Assembly: GCA_035461525.1 (NCBI GenBank)
Contig: DATHVD010000108.1
Span: forward strand, 1 to 23,608
DNA: 23,608 nt
Source: JAIBJN01 sp035461525
Lineage (GTDB): Bacteria > Actinomycetota > Thermoleophilia > Gaiellales > Gaiellaceae
Direction of reading: 5' to 3'
In this document: piece by piece, positions 1-7,619 of the stretch
How positions within the stretch are numbered: the stretch's first letter is position 1
Layout: the number at the start of each line of letters is the position of its first letter
Program-made: the position numbers and the translations under genes
The notes under the pieces: generated by a model
What the model was told of the DNA's origin: nothing
Seen by the model: the letters and a program-made list of their open reading frames with translations, nothing else
Database searches by the model: none

Positions 1-39
1 CGGCACCCAGAGGAGCCGCACGACCTCGGGGCCGGTCAG

Positions 40-1233
40 CTACTCGACGAGCTCGTAGCTCCCGTCGTCCTGCACCTGGAAGATGAAGAACACCGCGTCC
101 TGGATGTCGCCGTCCTCCGTGAAACTGATCGGCTGGCCCAGGATCGACTCCGGGAGGTTCGTCGCGGCCATGGCCTCGAGCATGGCCTCGCGGGTCGGCT
201 CCTCGCCGCCCTCGCAGATGCTCGTCGCGGCCTCCATGACCACGGTCGTCGCCGCGAACGTCGGCGGGCCGAACGTGCCGAAGTCGCCGTACTCCTCCTG
301 GAAGGCCGCCGCGAGCTCCTGCACGGCCGGGTCGTCGAGGCCCGTGATGTCGGGCGCGAACGACGACACGTAGGAGCCGGCGATCGAGAAGTCGTCCGGC
401 GAGAAGAGGCCGTCCGAGCCGAAGATGACGGCGTCCTTGCCCTGCTCCGCGAGCTGGTTGCCGAAGAGCTGGGCGTTGGCCGCCACCTGCCACGGCAGGA
501 AGACGACGTCCGTGTCGTCCGACACGCCGGAGGCGAGCGCGGAGAAGTCGGTCTGATCCTGGCTCACCGACTCGCGGCTGACCGTCACGCCGGACTCCTC
601 GAGCGCGGCGATGGTCGAGTCGGCCAGGCCCGTCGAGTACGAGCTCTGGTCGTCGATCACGAGCACGTTCTCGGCGCCGAGCGTGTCGACCATGTAGGCG
701 GCGTCGGTCGGGCCCTGGTCGGCGTCGGTCGGCACGACCCTGAAGAACGTCTCGAAGTCGGGCGCGAGGTTCGTCGCGGTCGCCGACGGGGAGATGAACG
801 CCATCCCCGCGTCGCCGTAGATCTGGCCGACGGCCTCGACCTCCTGGCTTCCGGCCGGGCCCACGACGGCGACGATGTCGTCGTTGGACACGAACTGCGG
901 CGCCACCGTGGTTGCCTGGGCGGGATCGAGCTGCGTGTCGCCCTCGACGAGCGTGAAGGTCGTGCCGTGCATCTCGTTGAACTGGTCGACTGCGAACTTC
1001 GCCCAGTTCAGCTGCTCCTGGCCGATCGCGGCGACGTCGCCCGTGAACGGGCCCATGATGCCGATCGAGGCGGTGCACTCGACCATCGCCATGCCCGTGT
1101 CGGTCGTCTCCTCCGTCGTGGCCTCGTCGTCTGCGGCTTCTCCGTTGTCGTCGTCGTCGCCGCCGCAGCCGGCCGCGACGAGAGACAGCGCTGCGACCAG
1201 CGCGAGCAGAAGCCAGAAACGGGACTTCCTCAT
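40..1233 (-). CDS. Liv-type ABC transporter substrate-binding lipoprotein
   Basis: This 397-residue protein is a periplasmic-binding-fold type 1 receptor of the branched-chain amino acid (HAAT/LivJ-K) family, which captures small solutes outside the membrane for an ABC importer. The sequence shows a lipoprotein signal: a basic start (MRKSR), a hydrophobic stretch and a lipobox ending at Cys23 (VAAGC). A linker rich in Asp, Glu and Thr follows, then the binding domain beginning near IGIMGPFTGD. The ATG is supported by a strong AGGAGGAGGAG Shine-Dalgarno sequence inside the end of the upstream bicupin gene, and the two genes overlap by 4 nt (ATGA), so they should be co-translated. No permease or ATPase follows within the 39 bp left in the window, so its transporter partner is either beyond the edge or the Liv set at 19.8-23.2 kb. 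The ligand is unknown; family members also bind amides, urea and aromatic acids. Confidence 0.93.
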   Translation of the reverse strand: MRKSRFWLLLALVAALSLVAAGCGGDDDDNGEAADDEATTEETTDTGMAMVECTASIGIMGPFTGDVAAIGQEQLNWAKFAVDQFNEMHGTTFTLVEGDTQLDPAQATTVAPQFVSNDDIVAVVGPAGSQEVEAVGQIYGDAGMAFISPSATATNLAPDFETFFRVVPTDADQGPTDAAYMVDTLGAENVLVIDDQSSYSTGLADSTIAALEESGVTVSRESVSQDQTDFSALASGVSDDTDVVFLPWQVAANAQLFGNQLAEQGKDAVIFGSDGLFSPDDFSIAGSYVSSFAPDITGLDDPAVQELAAAFQEEYGDFGTFGPPTFAATTVVMEAATSICEGGEEPTREAMLEAMAATNLPESILGQPISFTEDGDIQDAVFFIFQVQDDGSYELVE

Positions 1234-1967
1234 GCGCTCTCCTCCTCCTGGGCCTCTGGGACGTTGTACGCCATCGAGGGGTCGCCGGCCGGGTGGAAGA
1301 CGCCGAGGACCCTGAGCGTCTCCGAGCCGACGTTCTCGAGAGTGTGGGGCTCGCGGAGCGGGAAGTGGATGCAGGAGCCCGGCCGCACGGGCGCGCTCTC
1401 GCCGCCCATGTGAAGGACTCCCTCTCCGCCGAGGATGTACGCCACCTCCTCGTACTCGTGGTAATGCGGCTTCGCCCGCCCCGGCGGAATGGAGCCCACG
1501 AACTGCGTGACCGTGCGGGCGCCGAGCTCCTCGTCGGCGACGTACCGGAACTCGCGGTCGCGGCCGGCCGGATGCGCAGGCTGCTCCTCCAGCCGCACGG
1601 GACGGCGCTCGGAAAGGTCTCCGCCGCCCTCCGGCTCGAGCCCGAGCACCGAGACGAGCACGAGCTCGTCCGGGCCGGGGTTCTCGACCTCGTACCGCTC
1701 GCCGGGAGCGACGATGAGGCCGGTCTCCGGCCCGACCGCGTGCTCAGACCCGTCCAGGTGAACCGTGCCCGAGCCCGAGAGCGCGAAGAGGAGCTCCTCG
1801 CGCGGGCCACCGCCGCGCGCCCGGGAGCGTCCCGAGGCGAAGCGGATCACGCGCTGCTCGAGCGCCTCGCAGCCGAAGTTCGGGCCGATGGTCGTCCGCA
1901 CGGTGGCGGTGTCGCCCTCGTCCCGCCGCGGCTCGGCGGCGGCCTCGTCGGTCACGTAGCGAGGCAC
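1230..1967 (-). CDS. bicupin-domain protein
   Basis: This 245-residue protein has two cupin beta-barrels. The first (about residues 35-110) lacks the HxH metal motif and is probably structural. The second (about 155-228) keeps a full metal site: His168 and His170 in PHYHEYEE, Glu173 or Glu174, and His208 in PHTLEN. It could be a metal-dependent dioxygenase or isomerase acting on a small acid, or a sensor; bicupins such as oxalate decarboxylases, ureidoglycine aminohydrolases and gentisate dioxygenases share this architecture. The start is GTG at 1967; the Shine-Dalgarno sequence is weak. It is first in a two-gene minus-strand unit with the binding lipoprotein (ATGA overlap) and is divergent from the Mo-hydroxylase operon, suggesting a role in the same pathway. 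The specific reaction is not predictable. Confidence 0.88.
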   Translation of the reverse strand: MPRYVTDEAAAEPRRDEGDTATVRTTIGPNFGCEALEQRVIRFASGRSRARGGGPREELLFALSGSGTVHLDGSEHAVGPETGLIVAPGERYEVENPGPDELVLVSVLGLEPEGGGDLSERRPVRLEEQPAHPAGRDREFRYVADEELGARTVTQFVGSIPPGRAKPHYHEYEEVAYILGGEGVLHMGGESAPVRPGSCIHFPLREPHTLENVGSETLRVLGVFHPAGDPSMAYNVPEAQEEESA

Positions 1968-2011
1968 GGACCTAGGCCCCGGCCGTAGGGAAGGAGCCGT
2001 CGCAGCGAACC

Positions 2012-2034
2012 GTGACCTCGTGCAAGAGCCTCAC
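2012..2034. promoter_or_regulatory. imperfect inverted repeat, candidate operator
   Basis: In the divergent spacer, GTGA (2012-2015) and TCAC (2031-2034) flank an imperfect palindrome CTCGTGCAAGAG (2017-2028, 10 of 12 positions symmetric around TGCA). The inner and outer symmetries are offset by half a base, so it is not a single clean dyad. Its position about 45 bp upstream of the bicupin start suits a regulator site. I see no convincing sigma-70 promoter for the minus-strand unit near it. Inference only. Confidence 0.25.
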
Positions 2035-2069
2035 TTTCACCCTCTCTGACGGCGCCGCAGTTGTGTGGT

Positions 2070-2100
2070 TAGGCGCCTGCCGCCCTGTGGGGGCGGCCTA
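2070..2100. other. GC-rich stem-loop in the divergent spacer
   Basis: GCCGCCC (2079-2085) and GGGCGGC (2091-2097) can pair as a 7-bp stem with a TGTGG loop. TAGG (2070-2073) and CCTA (2097-2100) can extend an alternative bulged stem. A perfect 8-bp palindrome AGGCGCCT lies at 2071-2078 and GTATAC at 2103-2108. There is no T-tract, so it is not an intrinsic terminator. It could be a protein-binding site or a leader structure of either divergent transcript, or chance in GC-rich DNA. Confidence 0.25.
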
Positions 2101-2153
2101 CTGTATACGGCCCGGTTCCTGGAATCGAGCGGCCGCCGTCGCATCGCCTCGTC

Positions 2154-2184
2154 TTGACGGCGCGCGCGCGGAGTTGGTTAGGAT
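2154..2184 (+). promoter_or_regulatory. candidate sigma-70 promoter of the Mo-hydroxylase operon
   Basis: A TTGACG -35 box (2154-2159) is followed after 19 bp by a TAGGAT -10 box (2179-2184). The expected start of transcription is about 2191, only two bases before the ATG at 2193, which would make the mRNA leaderless, as is common in actinobacteria. The 19-bp spacer is longer than optimal. An AGGA at 2180-2183 could instead be read as a Shine-Dalgarno sequence if transcription starts further upstream. Confidence 0.4.
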
Positions 2185-2192
2185 CGGGCGCG

Positions 2193-3008
2193 ATGCTGCT
2201 GAGCGAGGTCGGGTACGCGCGTCCAGCCAGCGTTGACGAGGCCGTCCGCCTCCTGGCGGAGAACGAGGGCGCGAGAGCCCTCGCGGGCGGCCAGACGATC
2301 GTCAACGTGATGAAGGCTCGCGCCGCCGCGCCCGACGTCCTCGTCGATCTCGCCGACCTGGGGGAGCTCCGCGGGATCTCCCTCGCCGCCGGCGGCGGGC
2401 TCGAGCTGGGGGCGATGGCGACCTACGCGCAGATCGTAATGTCGTCTGACGTCAAGCAGGCGCGGCCGATCCTCGCCGAGGTGTGCGAGCAGATCGCCGA
2501 CGTGCAGGTGCGAAACCGCGGCACCGTCGGCGGGAACGTGTGCTCGAACGACCCGACCAACCACCTGCCGCCCGTGCTCGTCGCCGCGGGCGCGACGCTC
2601 CACCTCAGCGGGCCGGACGGCTCGCGCGCCGTGCCGGCGGAGGAGTTCTTCCTCGGCGTCTACATGACCGCGGCCGGGCCGGGGGAGCTCGTGACCCGGA
2701 TCGACTTCCCGGCGCTCGACGGGGCCGCGGACGGCTTCGGGGCCGTCACGATCGGCGCCGACGGGACGTGCATCGTCAACGCGGCCGCGACGGTCCGGGG
2801 CGGCGAGGCGCGGGTGGCGCTCGGGTGCGTCGCGGCCGCGCCCGTGCTGCTGACCGTCCCCGCGGACGCGGACGCGGTGCGCTCGGCGGTGCGGGACGCC
2901 GGCCTCGAGCCGCCCTCGGACGTCCACGGCTCGGCCGAGTACCGCCGCCACCTCGCGGAGGTCGTCGCCGCGCGGGCGGTCGCCGCGGCAACGGAAGGGG
3001 GCTCCTAG
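2193..3008 (+). CDS. Mo-hydroxylase FAD-binding subunit (CoxM/XdhB-like)
   Basis: This 271-residue protein is the medium, FAD-binding subunit of a xanthine dehydrogenase/CO dehydrogenase-family molybdenum hydroxylase; it passes electrons from the 2Fe-2S subunit to an acceptor. Both family FAD motifs are visible: AGGQT at residues 31-35 and TVGGN at 111-115, the latter followed by CSNDPTNHLPP. A CO dehydrogenase flavoprotein C-terminal domain fills the rest. Length is close to that of typical CoxM proteins (about 270-290). I chose ATG 2193 over the in-frame TTG at 2154 because homology starts at once (YARPASVDEAV) and the TTG sits in a likely -35 box. It is first in a run with the 2Fe-2S and Mo subunits, order M-S-L as in cox operons. 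Confidence 0.93.
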   Translation: MLLSEVGYARPASVDEAVRLLAENEGARALAGGQTIVNVMKARAAAPDVLVDLADLGELRGISLAAGGGLELGAMATYAQIVMSSDVKQARPILAEVCEQIADVQVRNRGTVGGNVCSNDPTNHLPPVLVAAGATLHLSGPDGSRAVPAEEFFLGVYMTAAGPGELVTRIDFPALDGAADGFGAVTIGADGTCIVNAAATVRGGEARVALGCVAAAPVLLTVPADADAVRSAVRDAGLEPPSDVHGSAEYRRHLAEVVAARAVAAATEGGS

Positions 3009-3012
3009 CGAG

Positions 3013-3498
3013 ATGGAACCGGTCACGAGCATGTGGGTGACGCTCACCGTCAACGGCGAGGCGCACGAGCTGGAGGTCGAGGCACGCCGCCTGCTGGTGC
3101 ACGTCCTCCGCGACGATCTCGGTCTGACGGGGACCCACATCGGCTGCGACACCGGCAACTGCGGCGCCTGTACCGTCCTCGTGGACGGCCGGGCGGTCAA
3201 GTCCTGCATGCTGCTCGGCGTCCAGGCGAACGGTGCCGAGATCGAGACGGTCGAGTCGCTCGCAGCCGACGGCGAGCTGCACCCGCTCCAGCAGGCCTTC
3301 TCCGACCACCACGCCCTCCAGTGCGGCTACTGCACGCCGGGGATGCTGATGAGCGCGAAGTACCTGCTCGACCACAACTCGGAGCCGACCGAGCACGAGA
3401 TCCGCCGGGCGATCCAGGGCAACATCTGCCGCTGCACCGGCTACGTCAACATCGTCGAGGCCATCTCGGCCGCTGCGAAGGGAGAGATCTCCGGGTGA
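3013..3498 (+). CDS. Mo-hydroxylase 2Fe-2S subunit (CoxS/XdhC-type small subunit)
   Basis: This 161-residue iron-sulfur subunit carries two [2Fe-2S] clusters linking the Mo site to FAD. All eight cysteines are present: the plant-ferredoxin-type set Cys45, Cys50, Cys53 and Cys65, and the helical-domain set Cys104, Cys107, Cys139 and Cys141 (CGYC and CRCTGY motifs). The gene starts 4 bp after the FAD subunit stop. An alternative start is the Met at residue 7, which would fit the family N-terminus (MWVTLTVNG) slightly better. Its 3' end is followed by a diverged tandem copy of its own last 48 bp, described separately. Substrate specificity is not set by this subunit. Confidence 0.94.
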   Translation: MEPVTSMWVTLTVNGEAHELEVEARRLLVHVLRDDLGLTGTHIGCDTGNCGACTVLVDGRAVKSCMLLGVQANGAEIETVESLAADGELHPLQQAFSDHHALQCGYCTPGMLMSAKYLLDHNSEPTEHEIRRAIQGNICRCTGYVNIVEAISAAAKGEISG

Positions 3499-3554
3499 CC
3501 GCGCTGATCGTCGAGGCCATTGCGGCCGCTGCCAGAGCGGAGGTGAGCGGATGA
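3451..3554 (+). repeat. diverged tandem duplication of the 2Fe-2S subunit 3' end
   Basis: The 48 bp at 3451-3498, the end of the 2Fe-2S gene including its TGA, recur at 3507-3554, offset 56 bp. By my alignment 36 of 48 bases match, with identical blocks of 14 and 10 bases. The copies encode IVEAISAAAKGEISG and IVEAIAAAARAEVSG, each followed by TGA. The protein differences are conservative (S/A, K/R, G/A, I/V), which suggests that the second copy came from a related 2Fe-2S gene or was kept under protein-level selection. The 56-bp offset puts it out of frame with the first copy. Confidence 0.7.
3495..3554 (+). CDS. possible 19-codon coupling mini-ORF between Mo-hydroxylase subunits
   Basis: A GTG at 3495-3497 overlaps the TGA of the 2Fe-2S gene (GTGA). 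Its frame runs 19 codons to a TGA at 3552-3554 that overlaps the ATG of the Mo subunit (ATGA). An AGGGAGAG lies just upstream as a possible Shine-Dalgarno sequence, and GGAGGT at 3539-3544 inside the mini-ORF serves the Mo subunit with 6-nt spacing. It would relay ribosomes between two genes that otherwise have a 52-nt gap. The peptide repeats the 2Fe-2S subunit tail and probably has no function of its own. Translation is not shown; it may simply be a remnant of the duplication. Confidence 0.3.
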   Translation: MTALIVEAIAAAARAEVSG

Positions 3555-6016
3555 CGACGGTTGCGCCCGACCGGGTCGAGGCCCCGCAGAAGGGCTTCGC
3601 GGGCCAGAGCGTCCCGCGCAAGGAGGACAAGCGGCTCGTCCAGGGCCAGGGAGTCTTCGTGGACGACGTCCGCCGGCACGAGGTCGGCTACGTCCACTTC
3701 GTCCGCTCCCCGTACGCCCACGCGGGCATCGTCTCCATCGACGTGTCGGCTGCCGAGGCGCTCGAGGGCGTCTACGGGACGCTGATCGGCGAGGAGGTCG
3801 CGGCGCTCACGGACCCGTTCTTCCAGCTCTCCGTGCCGCCGGGCTCCGAGATCAAGGACTACGCCCTGGCCGTCGGGAAGGTCCGGCACCTGGGCGATCC
3901 CGTCGTCGCCGTCGCGGCGCGCACGCGCGAGCTCGCGCGCGACGCTGCCGAGCTCGTCGAGGTCGAGTACGAGCCGCTCCCCGTCGTCGTCGACACGGAG
4001 AAGGCGCTCGACGAGGACGCGCCCGTCCTACACGAGGAGGCCGGCTCGAACCTCGTCTGGTCGGGCCCGTTCGACTGGGGCGACTTCGAAGGCGCCCTTG
4101 CCGAGGCCGACCACGTCGTCCGCATCGACCGCCTCCACTTCGACCGCTTCTCCTCGACGCCGCTCGAGACGAGCGGAGCGCTCGTCGAGTACGACCGCGG
4201 CACGGCGCAGTGGACGCTGCACGCGAACAACCAGTTCCCCGGCTTCGCCATCATCATGATGGGGCCGGCCCTCCGGACTGGGATGGACAAGCTTCGCTTC
4301 GTCTCCCAGGACATCGGCGGCGGCTTCGGGAACAAGATCTGCACCCACCCACAGCTCGTCGCGCTCTGCCTGCTCGCCCGCAAGCTCGACCGCCCGGTCC
4401 AGTGGACGGAGTGGCGCACCGACCAGCACACGGCGAACAGCCACGGCAACGAGCGCGTCTTCCTCGACATCGAGGTGCCCGTGAAGGCCGACGGGACGAT
4501 GCTCGGGTTCCGCTGCAAGGCGATCGACGACTGCGGCGCCTACAGCCGCTACGAGCCGCTCGGCTGCATCATCTGGTCGCAGGTGACGCCGGGGCTCTAC
4601 CGCTGGCGCAACGTCCACATCGACTTCTCCCAGGTCTGCACGAACAAGTCGCCCTGCGGCCCCAACCGCGGCTACTCGCGCATGCAGCACCTGTGGTTCA
4701 CGGAGCGGATCGTCGACATCGTCGCCCACGAGCTCGACCTCGACCCGGTCGAGATCCGCAAACGCAACTACATCCGCTCCGACGAGATGCCGTACGAGAC
4801 GCCGAACGGCTGCGTCTACGACTCGGGCGACTACGCGCGCTGCCTCGACATCGCCCTCGAGCTGGTCGGCTACGACTCGATCGACGAGCGGCGGCGCGAC
4901 GCCGAGGCGCGCGGCAAGCTGCTCGGGGTCGGCATCGGCTCGACGCTCGACTCGGGCACGAACAACTTCGGCCAGTCACAGCTTCTGAACCCCGACCTGC
5001 AGTTCTCCGGGAACAACGAGGTGGCGACCGTCAAGCTCGACATCTTCGGCGAGATCGTCGTCACGCTGGGGACGACGCCGCAGGGACAGGGGCACGAGAC
5101 CGTCGCCTCCCAGGTGGTCGCCGACATCCTCGGCGTCACGCCCGGCGACGTCCACGTCCGTGCCGGGCACGACAGCTACTGGAACTCGCACGCCGGCTTC
5201 TCCGGCACGTACGCGAGCCAGTTCGCAGTGACCGGCCTGGGCGCAGTCAAGGGCGCCACCGAGGCCCTCGGCGAGCAGATCCGCCGCCTCGCGGCGGTCA
5301 TCCTCGGCGCCGGCGACCCCGACGCGATCGTGCTCGAGGAGGGCTTCGCCAAGGTGCGCGACAACCCGGAGGCGGCGCTGCCCTTCATGGCCTGCGGCGC
5401 GATCATCAACGCGAACAACGCGGGCCTGCCGCCCGAGCTCGACGACGTCACGCTCAACTGCCGCTACGTCTACCGCCCGCCCTTCCAGGTGCCGGACACG
5501 GAGCGGAAGTTCGGGAACCTCACGCTCACGTACGCGACGCAGATCCACGCCTGCGTCGTCGAGGTCGACCGGGAGACGGGCGTCTACGAGATCGTCGAGT
5601 ACGCCGCCGTCGACGACTGCGGCAACCGCATCCACCCCCAGATCGTCGAGGGCCAGGTGCACGGCGCCACCGTGCACGGGCTCGGGGCGGCCATGTTCGA
5701 GACGTTCGCCTACGACGAGGACGGGACGCTCCTCACCTCGAACTTCTACGACTACCACGTCCCGCACGCGCTCGACCTGCCGCAGCTCAAGACCGACGCG
5801 ATCGAGTCGCCCTCCCCGTTCACCCCGCTGGGGACGAAGGGCATGGGCGAAGGCGGCGGCGCCGGCATCCACGCGGTCTGCGCGGCCATCCAGGACGCGC
5901 TCCGCCCCGCCGGCAACGCGATCGTCACGGACAGCCACAACCCGTACCACCGGGTCTGGGAGCTTCTGCAGAACCCGGAGGCGAGCCGCGCGCTCGTGCG
6001 GGTGGAGAAGCCGTGA
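3551..6016 (+). CDS. Mo-hydroxylase molybdopterin-binding catalytic subunit (CoxL/XdhA-like)
   Basis: This 821-residue large subunit hydroxylates its substrate at a molybdenum-cytosine-dinucleotide-type cofactor. Visible motifs are the N-terminal a/b-hammerhead domain (VPRKEDKRLVQGQGVFVDD), GGGFGNK for the cofactor, GPNRGYSRMQ at residues 370-379 in the active-site loop position, GTTPQGQGHET, and the catalytic glutamate Glu767 in GMGEGGG near the C-terminus. The loop lacks the AYxCSFR motif of true (form I) CO dehydrogenase and also the AYRGAGR of form II enzymes, so this is not a CO dehydrogenase; an aromatic or N-heterocyclic substrate is more likely. The ATG has a good GGAGGT Shine-Dalgarno sequence. 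The next gene starts within the stop (GTGA). No Mo-cofactor maturation gene is in the window. Confidence 0.94.
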   Translation: MTTVAPDRVEAPQKGFAGQSVPRKEDKRLVQGQGVFVDDVRRHEVGYVHFVRSPYAHAGIVSIDVSAAEALEGVYGTLIGEEVAALTDPFFQLSVPPGSEIKDYALAVGKVRHLGDPVVAVAARTRELARDAAELVEVEYEPLPVVVDTEKALDEDAPVLHEEAGSNLVWSGPFDWGDFEGALAEADHVVRIDRLHFDRFSSTPLETSGALVEYDRGTAQWTLHANNQFPGFAIIMMGPALRTGMDKLRFVSQDIGGGFGNKICTHPQLVALCLLARKLDRPVQWTEWRTDQHTANSHGNERVFLDIEVPVKADGTMLGFRCKAIDDCGAYSRYEPLGCIIWSQVTPGLYRWRNVHIDFSQVCTNKSPCGPNRGYSRMQHLWFTERIVDIVAHELDLDPVEIRKRNYIRSDEMPYETPNGCVYDSGDYARCLDIALELVGYDSIDERRRDAEARGKLLGVGIGSTLDSGTNNFGQSQLLNPDLQFSGNNEVATVKLDIFGEIVVTLGTTPQGQGHETVASQVVADILGVTPGDVHVRAGHDSYWNSHAGFSGTYASQFAVTGLGAVKGATEALGEQIRRLAAVILGAGDPDAIVLEEGFAKVRDNPEAALPFMACGAIINANNAGLPPELDDVTLNCRYVYRPPFQVPDTERKFGNLTLTYATQIHACVVEVDRETGVYEIVEYAAVDDCGNRIHPQIVEGQVHGATVHGLGAAMFETFAYDEDGTLLTSNFYDYHVPHALDLPQLKTDAIESPSPFTPLGTKGMGEGGGAGIHAVCAAIQDALRPAGNAIVTDSHNPYHRVWELLQNPEASRALVRVEKP

Positions 6017-6570
6017 AGGTCGAGGGCACGCGCAGCTACGCGGCGCCGCGCGACCGGGTCTGGGAGGTCCTCAACGACCCGGCCGAGATGGCCGGCCTCA
6101 TGCCGGGCGTCGAGAGCTTCGAGATCGTCGACGACACGCACTGGCAGGCGAAGGTGAAGGTGCCGCTCGGCCTCGGGAGCATGCGCATGAGCATCGACTT
6201 CGAGAAGACGGAGTCGAGCCCGCCCGAGCACGCCCGCCTGAACGCGAAGGGCAAGGGCGTCGGCGCGATCATGAGCATGGAGACGCAGTTTCACCTGACC
6301 GAGGAGGGCGAGGGCACGGCCATGCGCTGGGAGGCGGACGTGCGCATCCTCGGCCAGGTGGCGAGCATGGGCCAGCGCGTCGTGCAGCCCATCGTCAACC
6401 AGCAGGTCGAGAGCGTGCTCGGCGCGCTCGACGCCCGCGTGGCCGCGAAGGCGGGCGCCGGGGCCGGGGCCGCGCCGGAGAGCGGCACGAGCGCGGCCGA
6501 GGAGGGCGTCCACCCCGGGTCCCCGGAGGCCTACGCCGGCGAGCCGGAGGGGCCGACGCACTCCGCGTAG
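6013..6570 (+). CDS. SRPBCC-family protein, CoxG-like
   Basis: This 185-residue protein starts at GTG 6013, overlapping the Mo-subunit stop (GTGA) and preceded by GGTGGAG. Residues 1 to about 145 match the CoxG/SRPBCC lipid-binding fold (YAAPRDRVWEVLNDPAEMAGLMPGV at the start). CoxG-type proteins are linked to membrane attachment or quinone coupling of CO dehydrogenase-family enzymes, so a similar electron-transfer role is inferred. The last 40 residues are a low-complexity Ala/Gly/Glu/Pro tail. I see no C-terminal transmembrane helix, unlike membrane-anchored CoxG proteins. The longer open frame upstream is a shadow of the Mo subunit. Confidence 0.85.
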   Translation: MKVEGTRSYAAPRDRVWEVLNDPAEMAGLMPGVESFEIVDDTHWQAKVKVPLGLGSMRMSIDFEKTESSPPEHARLNAKGKGVGAIMSMETQFHLTEEGEGTAMRWEADVRILGQVASMGQRVVQPIVNQQVESVLGALDARVAAKAGAGAGAAPESGTSAAEEGVHPGSPEAYAGEPEGPTHSA

Positions 6571-6587
6571 GGCCCGGGGCCGCAGCG

Positions 6588-7619
6588 ATGAGCCAGCCGT
6601 TCCGCGTCGGCGTGATGCAGCTCACCATGGAGCCGCTCGCCGAGATGCTCGCCACCGCCGAGGTGATGGACCGCGCGGGCCTCGACACGATCTGGCTCGC
6701 CGAGGCCTACCCCTGGTGGCGCAAGCACGGCATGGAGGCGCGCTCGTCCACGGTGCTCTCGGCGCTGATCGCCGAGCGGACGAGCCGAATCGCGGTCGGC
6801 TGGGGCATCATCTCGCCCTTCACCCGCCATCCGGTGCAGGTCGCCATGGACGCGCGCATCGTCCAGGAGGCGGCCGGGCCGGGGCGCTTCCTGCTCGGCT
6901 TCGGTACCTCGAAGATCTTCCTCAACCACGCTCGGATGCAGACGAAGAAGACGCTGGGGCCGATGCGCGACGCCGTCGCCATCGTGCGCGGCGTACTCTC
7001 CGGCGAGGCGTTCGAGTACGAGGGCGAGATGTGGAGCGCGTCCGTCCCGGCGCTCGCTCCGGAGGCGGAGTCGCCGCGCGAGGTGCCGCCCGTCTACGTC
7101 GCGGCGACGGCGCCGAAGATGCAGGCGCTCTCGGGCGAGATCGCCGACGGCTGCCTGACCCCGTCGATCACGACGCCGGCGTTTGTCCGCTATACCCGCG
7201 AGAACGTGAAGGCCGACATCGACATCGGCTGCACGATCGTCGCTTCCATCCACGAGTCCGACCGCGACGCCGGCCGCGACGGCGCGCGCGAGATCGCGGG
7301 CATGTACCTGGCGAACAAGTTCCAGAACATCAGGGGTTCGGCCGACACGCTGCTCCAGCTCGCCGGGATCGAGATGGAGGAGCTCGCCCCCGTCGCGGAG
7401 GCGATGGAGCGCGGCGGCCGCCTCGCCGCGAAGGAGAAGGTGACCGACTCGCTCCTCGACCGCTGCAAGCCGATCGCGGGCAGGCCCGAGGACTGCGTCG
7501 CGGCGATCGAGGAGTATCGCGAGGCGGGCTGCACGCACGTCATGCTCGAGCTCTGGGGCGAGGAGCGCCACCGCCAGCTCGAGCTCATCGGCGAGTGCGT
7601 CCTCCCGCACGTCCGATGA
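6588..7619 (+). CDS. LLM-class flavin-dependent oxidoreductase
   Basis: This 343-residue protein is a luciferase-like (bacterial luciferase/F420 reductase superfamily) TIM-barrel enzyme. Family features are AEVMDRAGLDTIWLAEAY near the N-terminus, the AVGWGIISPFTRHP strand-loop, GFGTSK, and a C-terminal GRPEDCVAAIEEYREAGCTHVML segment. Such enzymes use FMN or F420; in actinobacteria F420 is common, and the sequence alone does not decide. The start is ATG 6588, 17 bp after the CoxG-like gene; the Shine-Dalgarno sequence is poor. The stop overlaps the M20 gene start (ATGA). In context it probably oxidises, or opens by monooxygenation, the hydroxylated product of the Mo enzyme; that step is inferred. 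Confidence 0.9.
   Translation: MSQPFRVGVMQLTMEPLAEMLATAEVMDRAGLDTIWLAEAYPWWRKHGMEARSSTVLSALIAERTSRIAVGWGIISPFTRHPVQVAMDARIVQEAAGPGRFLLGFGTSKIFLNHARMQTKKTLGPMRDAVAIVRGVLSGEAFEYEGEMWSASVPALAPEAESPREVPPVYVAATAPKMQALSGEIADGCLTPSITTPAFVRYTRENVKADIDIGCTIVASIHESDRDAGRDGAREIAGMYLANKFQNIRGSADTLLQLAGIEMEELAPVAEAMERGGRLAAKEKVTDSLLDRCKPIAGRPEDCVAAIEEYREAGCTHVMLELWGEERHRQLELIGECVLPHVR

Noticed and set aside
1..39. Possible start of another minus-strand gene after the receptor stop
   Set aside because: The complement can be read in the receptor frame from a CTG or GTG (ending VVRLLWVP), but only 13 codons are visible and no start or family can be supported.
4210..6012. Long plus-strand frame running into the CoxG-like gene
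   Set aside because: The part before 6013 is an Arg/Pro-rich shadow of the Mo subunit; only the end, from GTG 6013, encodes a recognisable protein.
3551..6016. Aerobic CO dehydrogenase (CoxL form I)
   Set aside because: The gene order and CoxG-like partner suggest it, but the active-site loop lacks the Cys-containing AYxCSFR motif.
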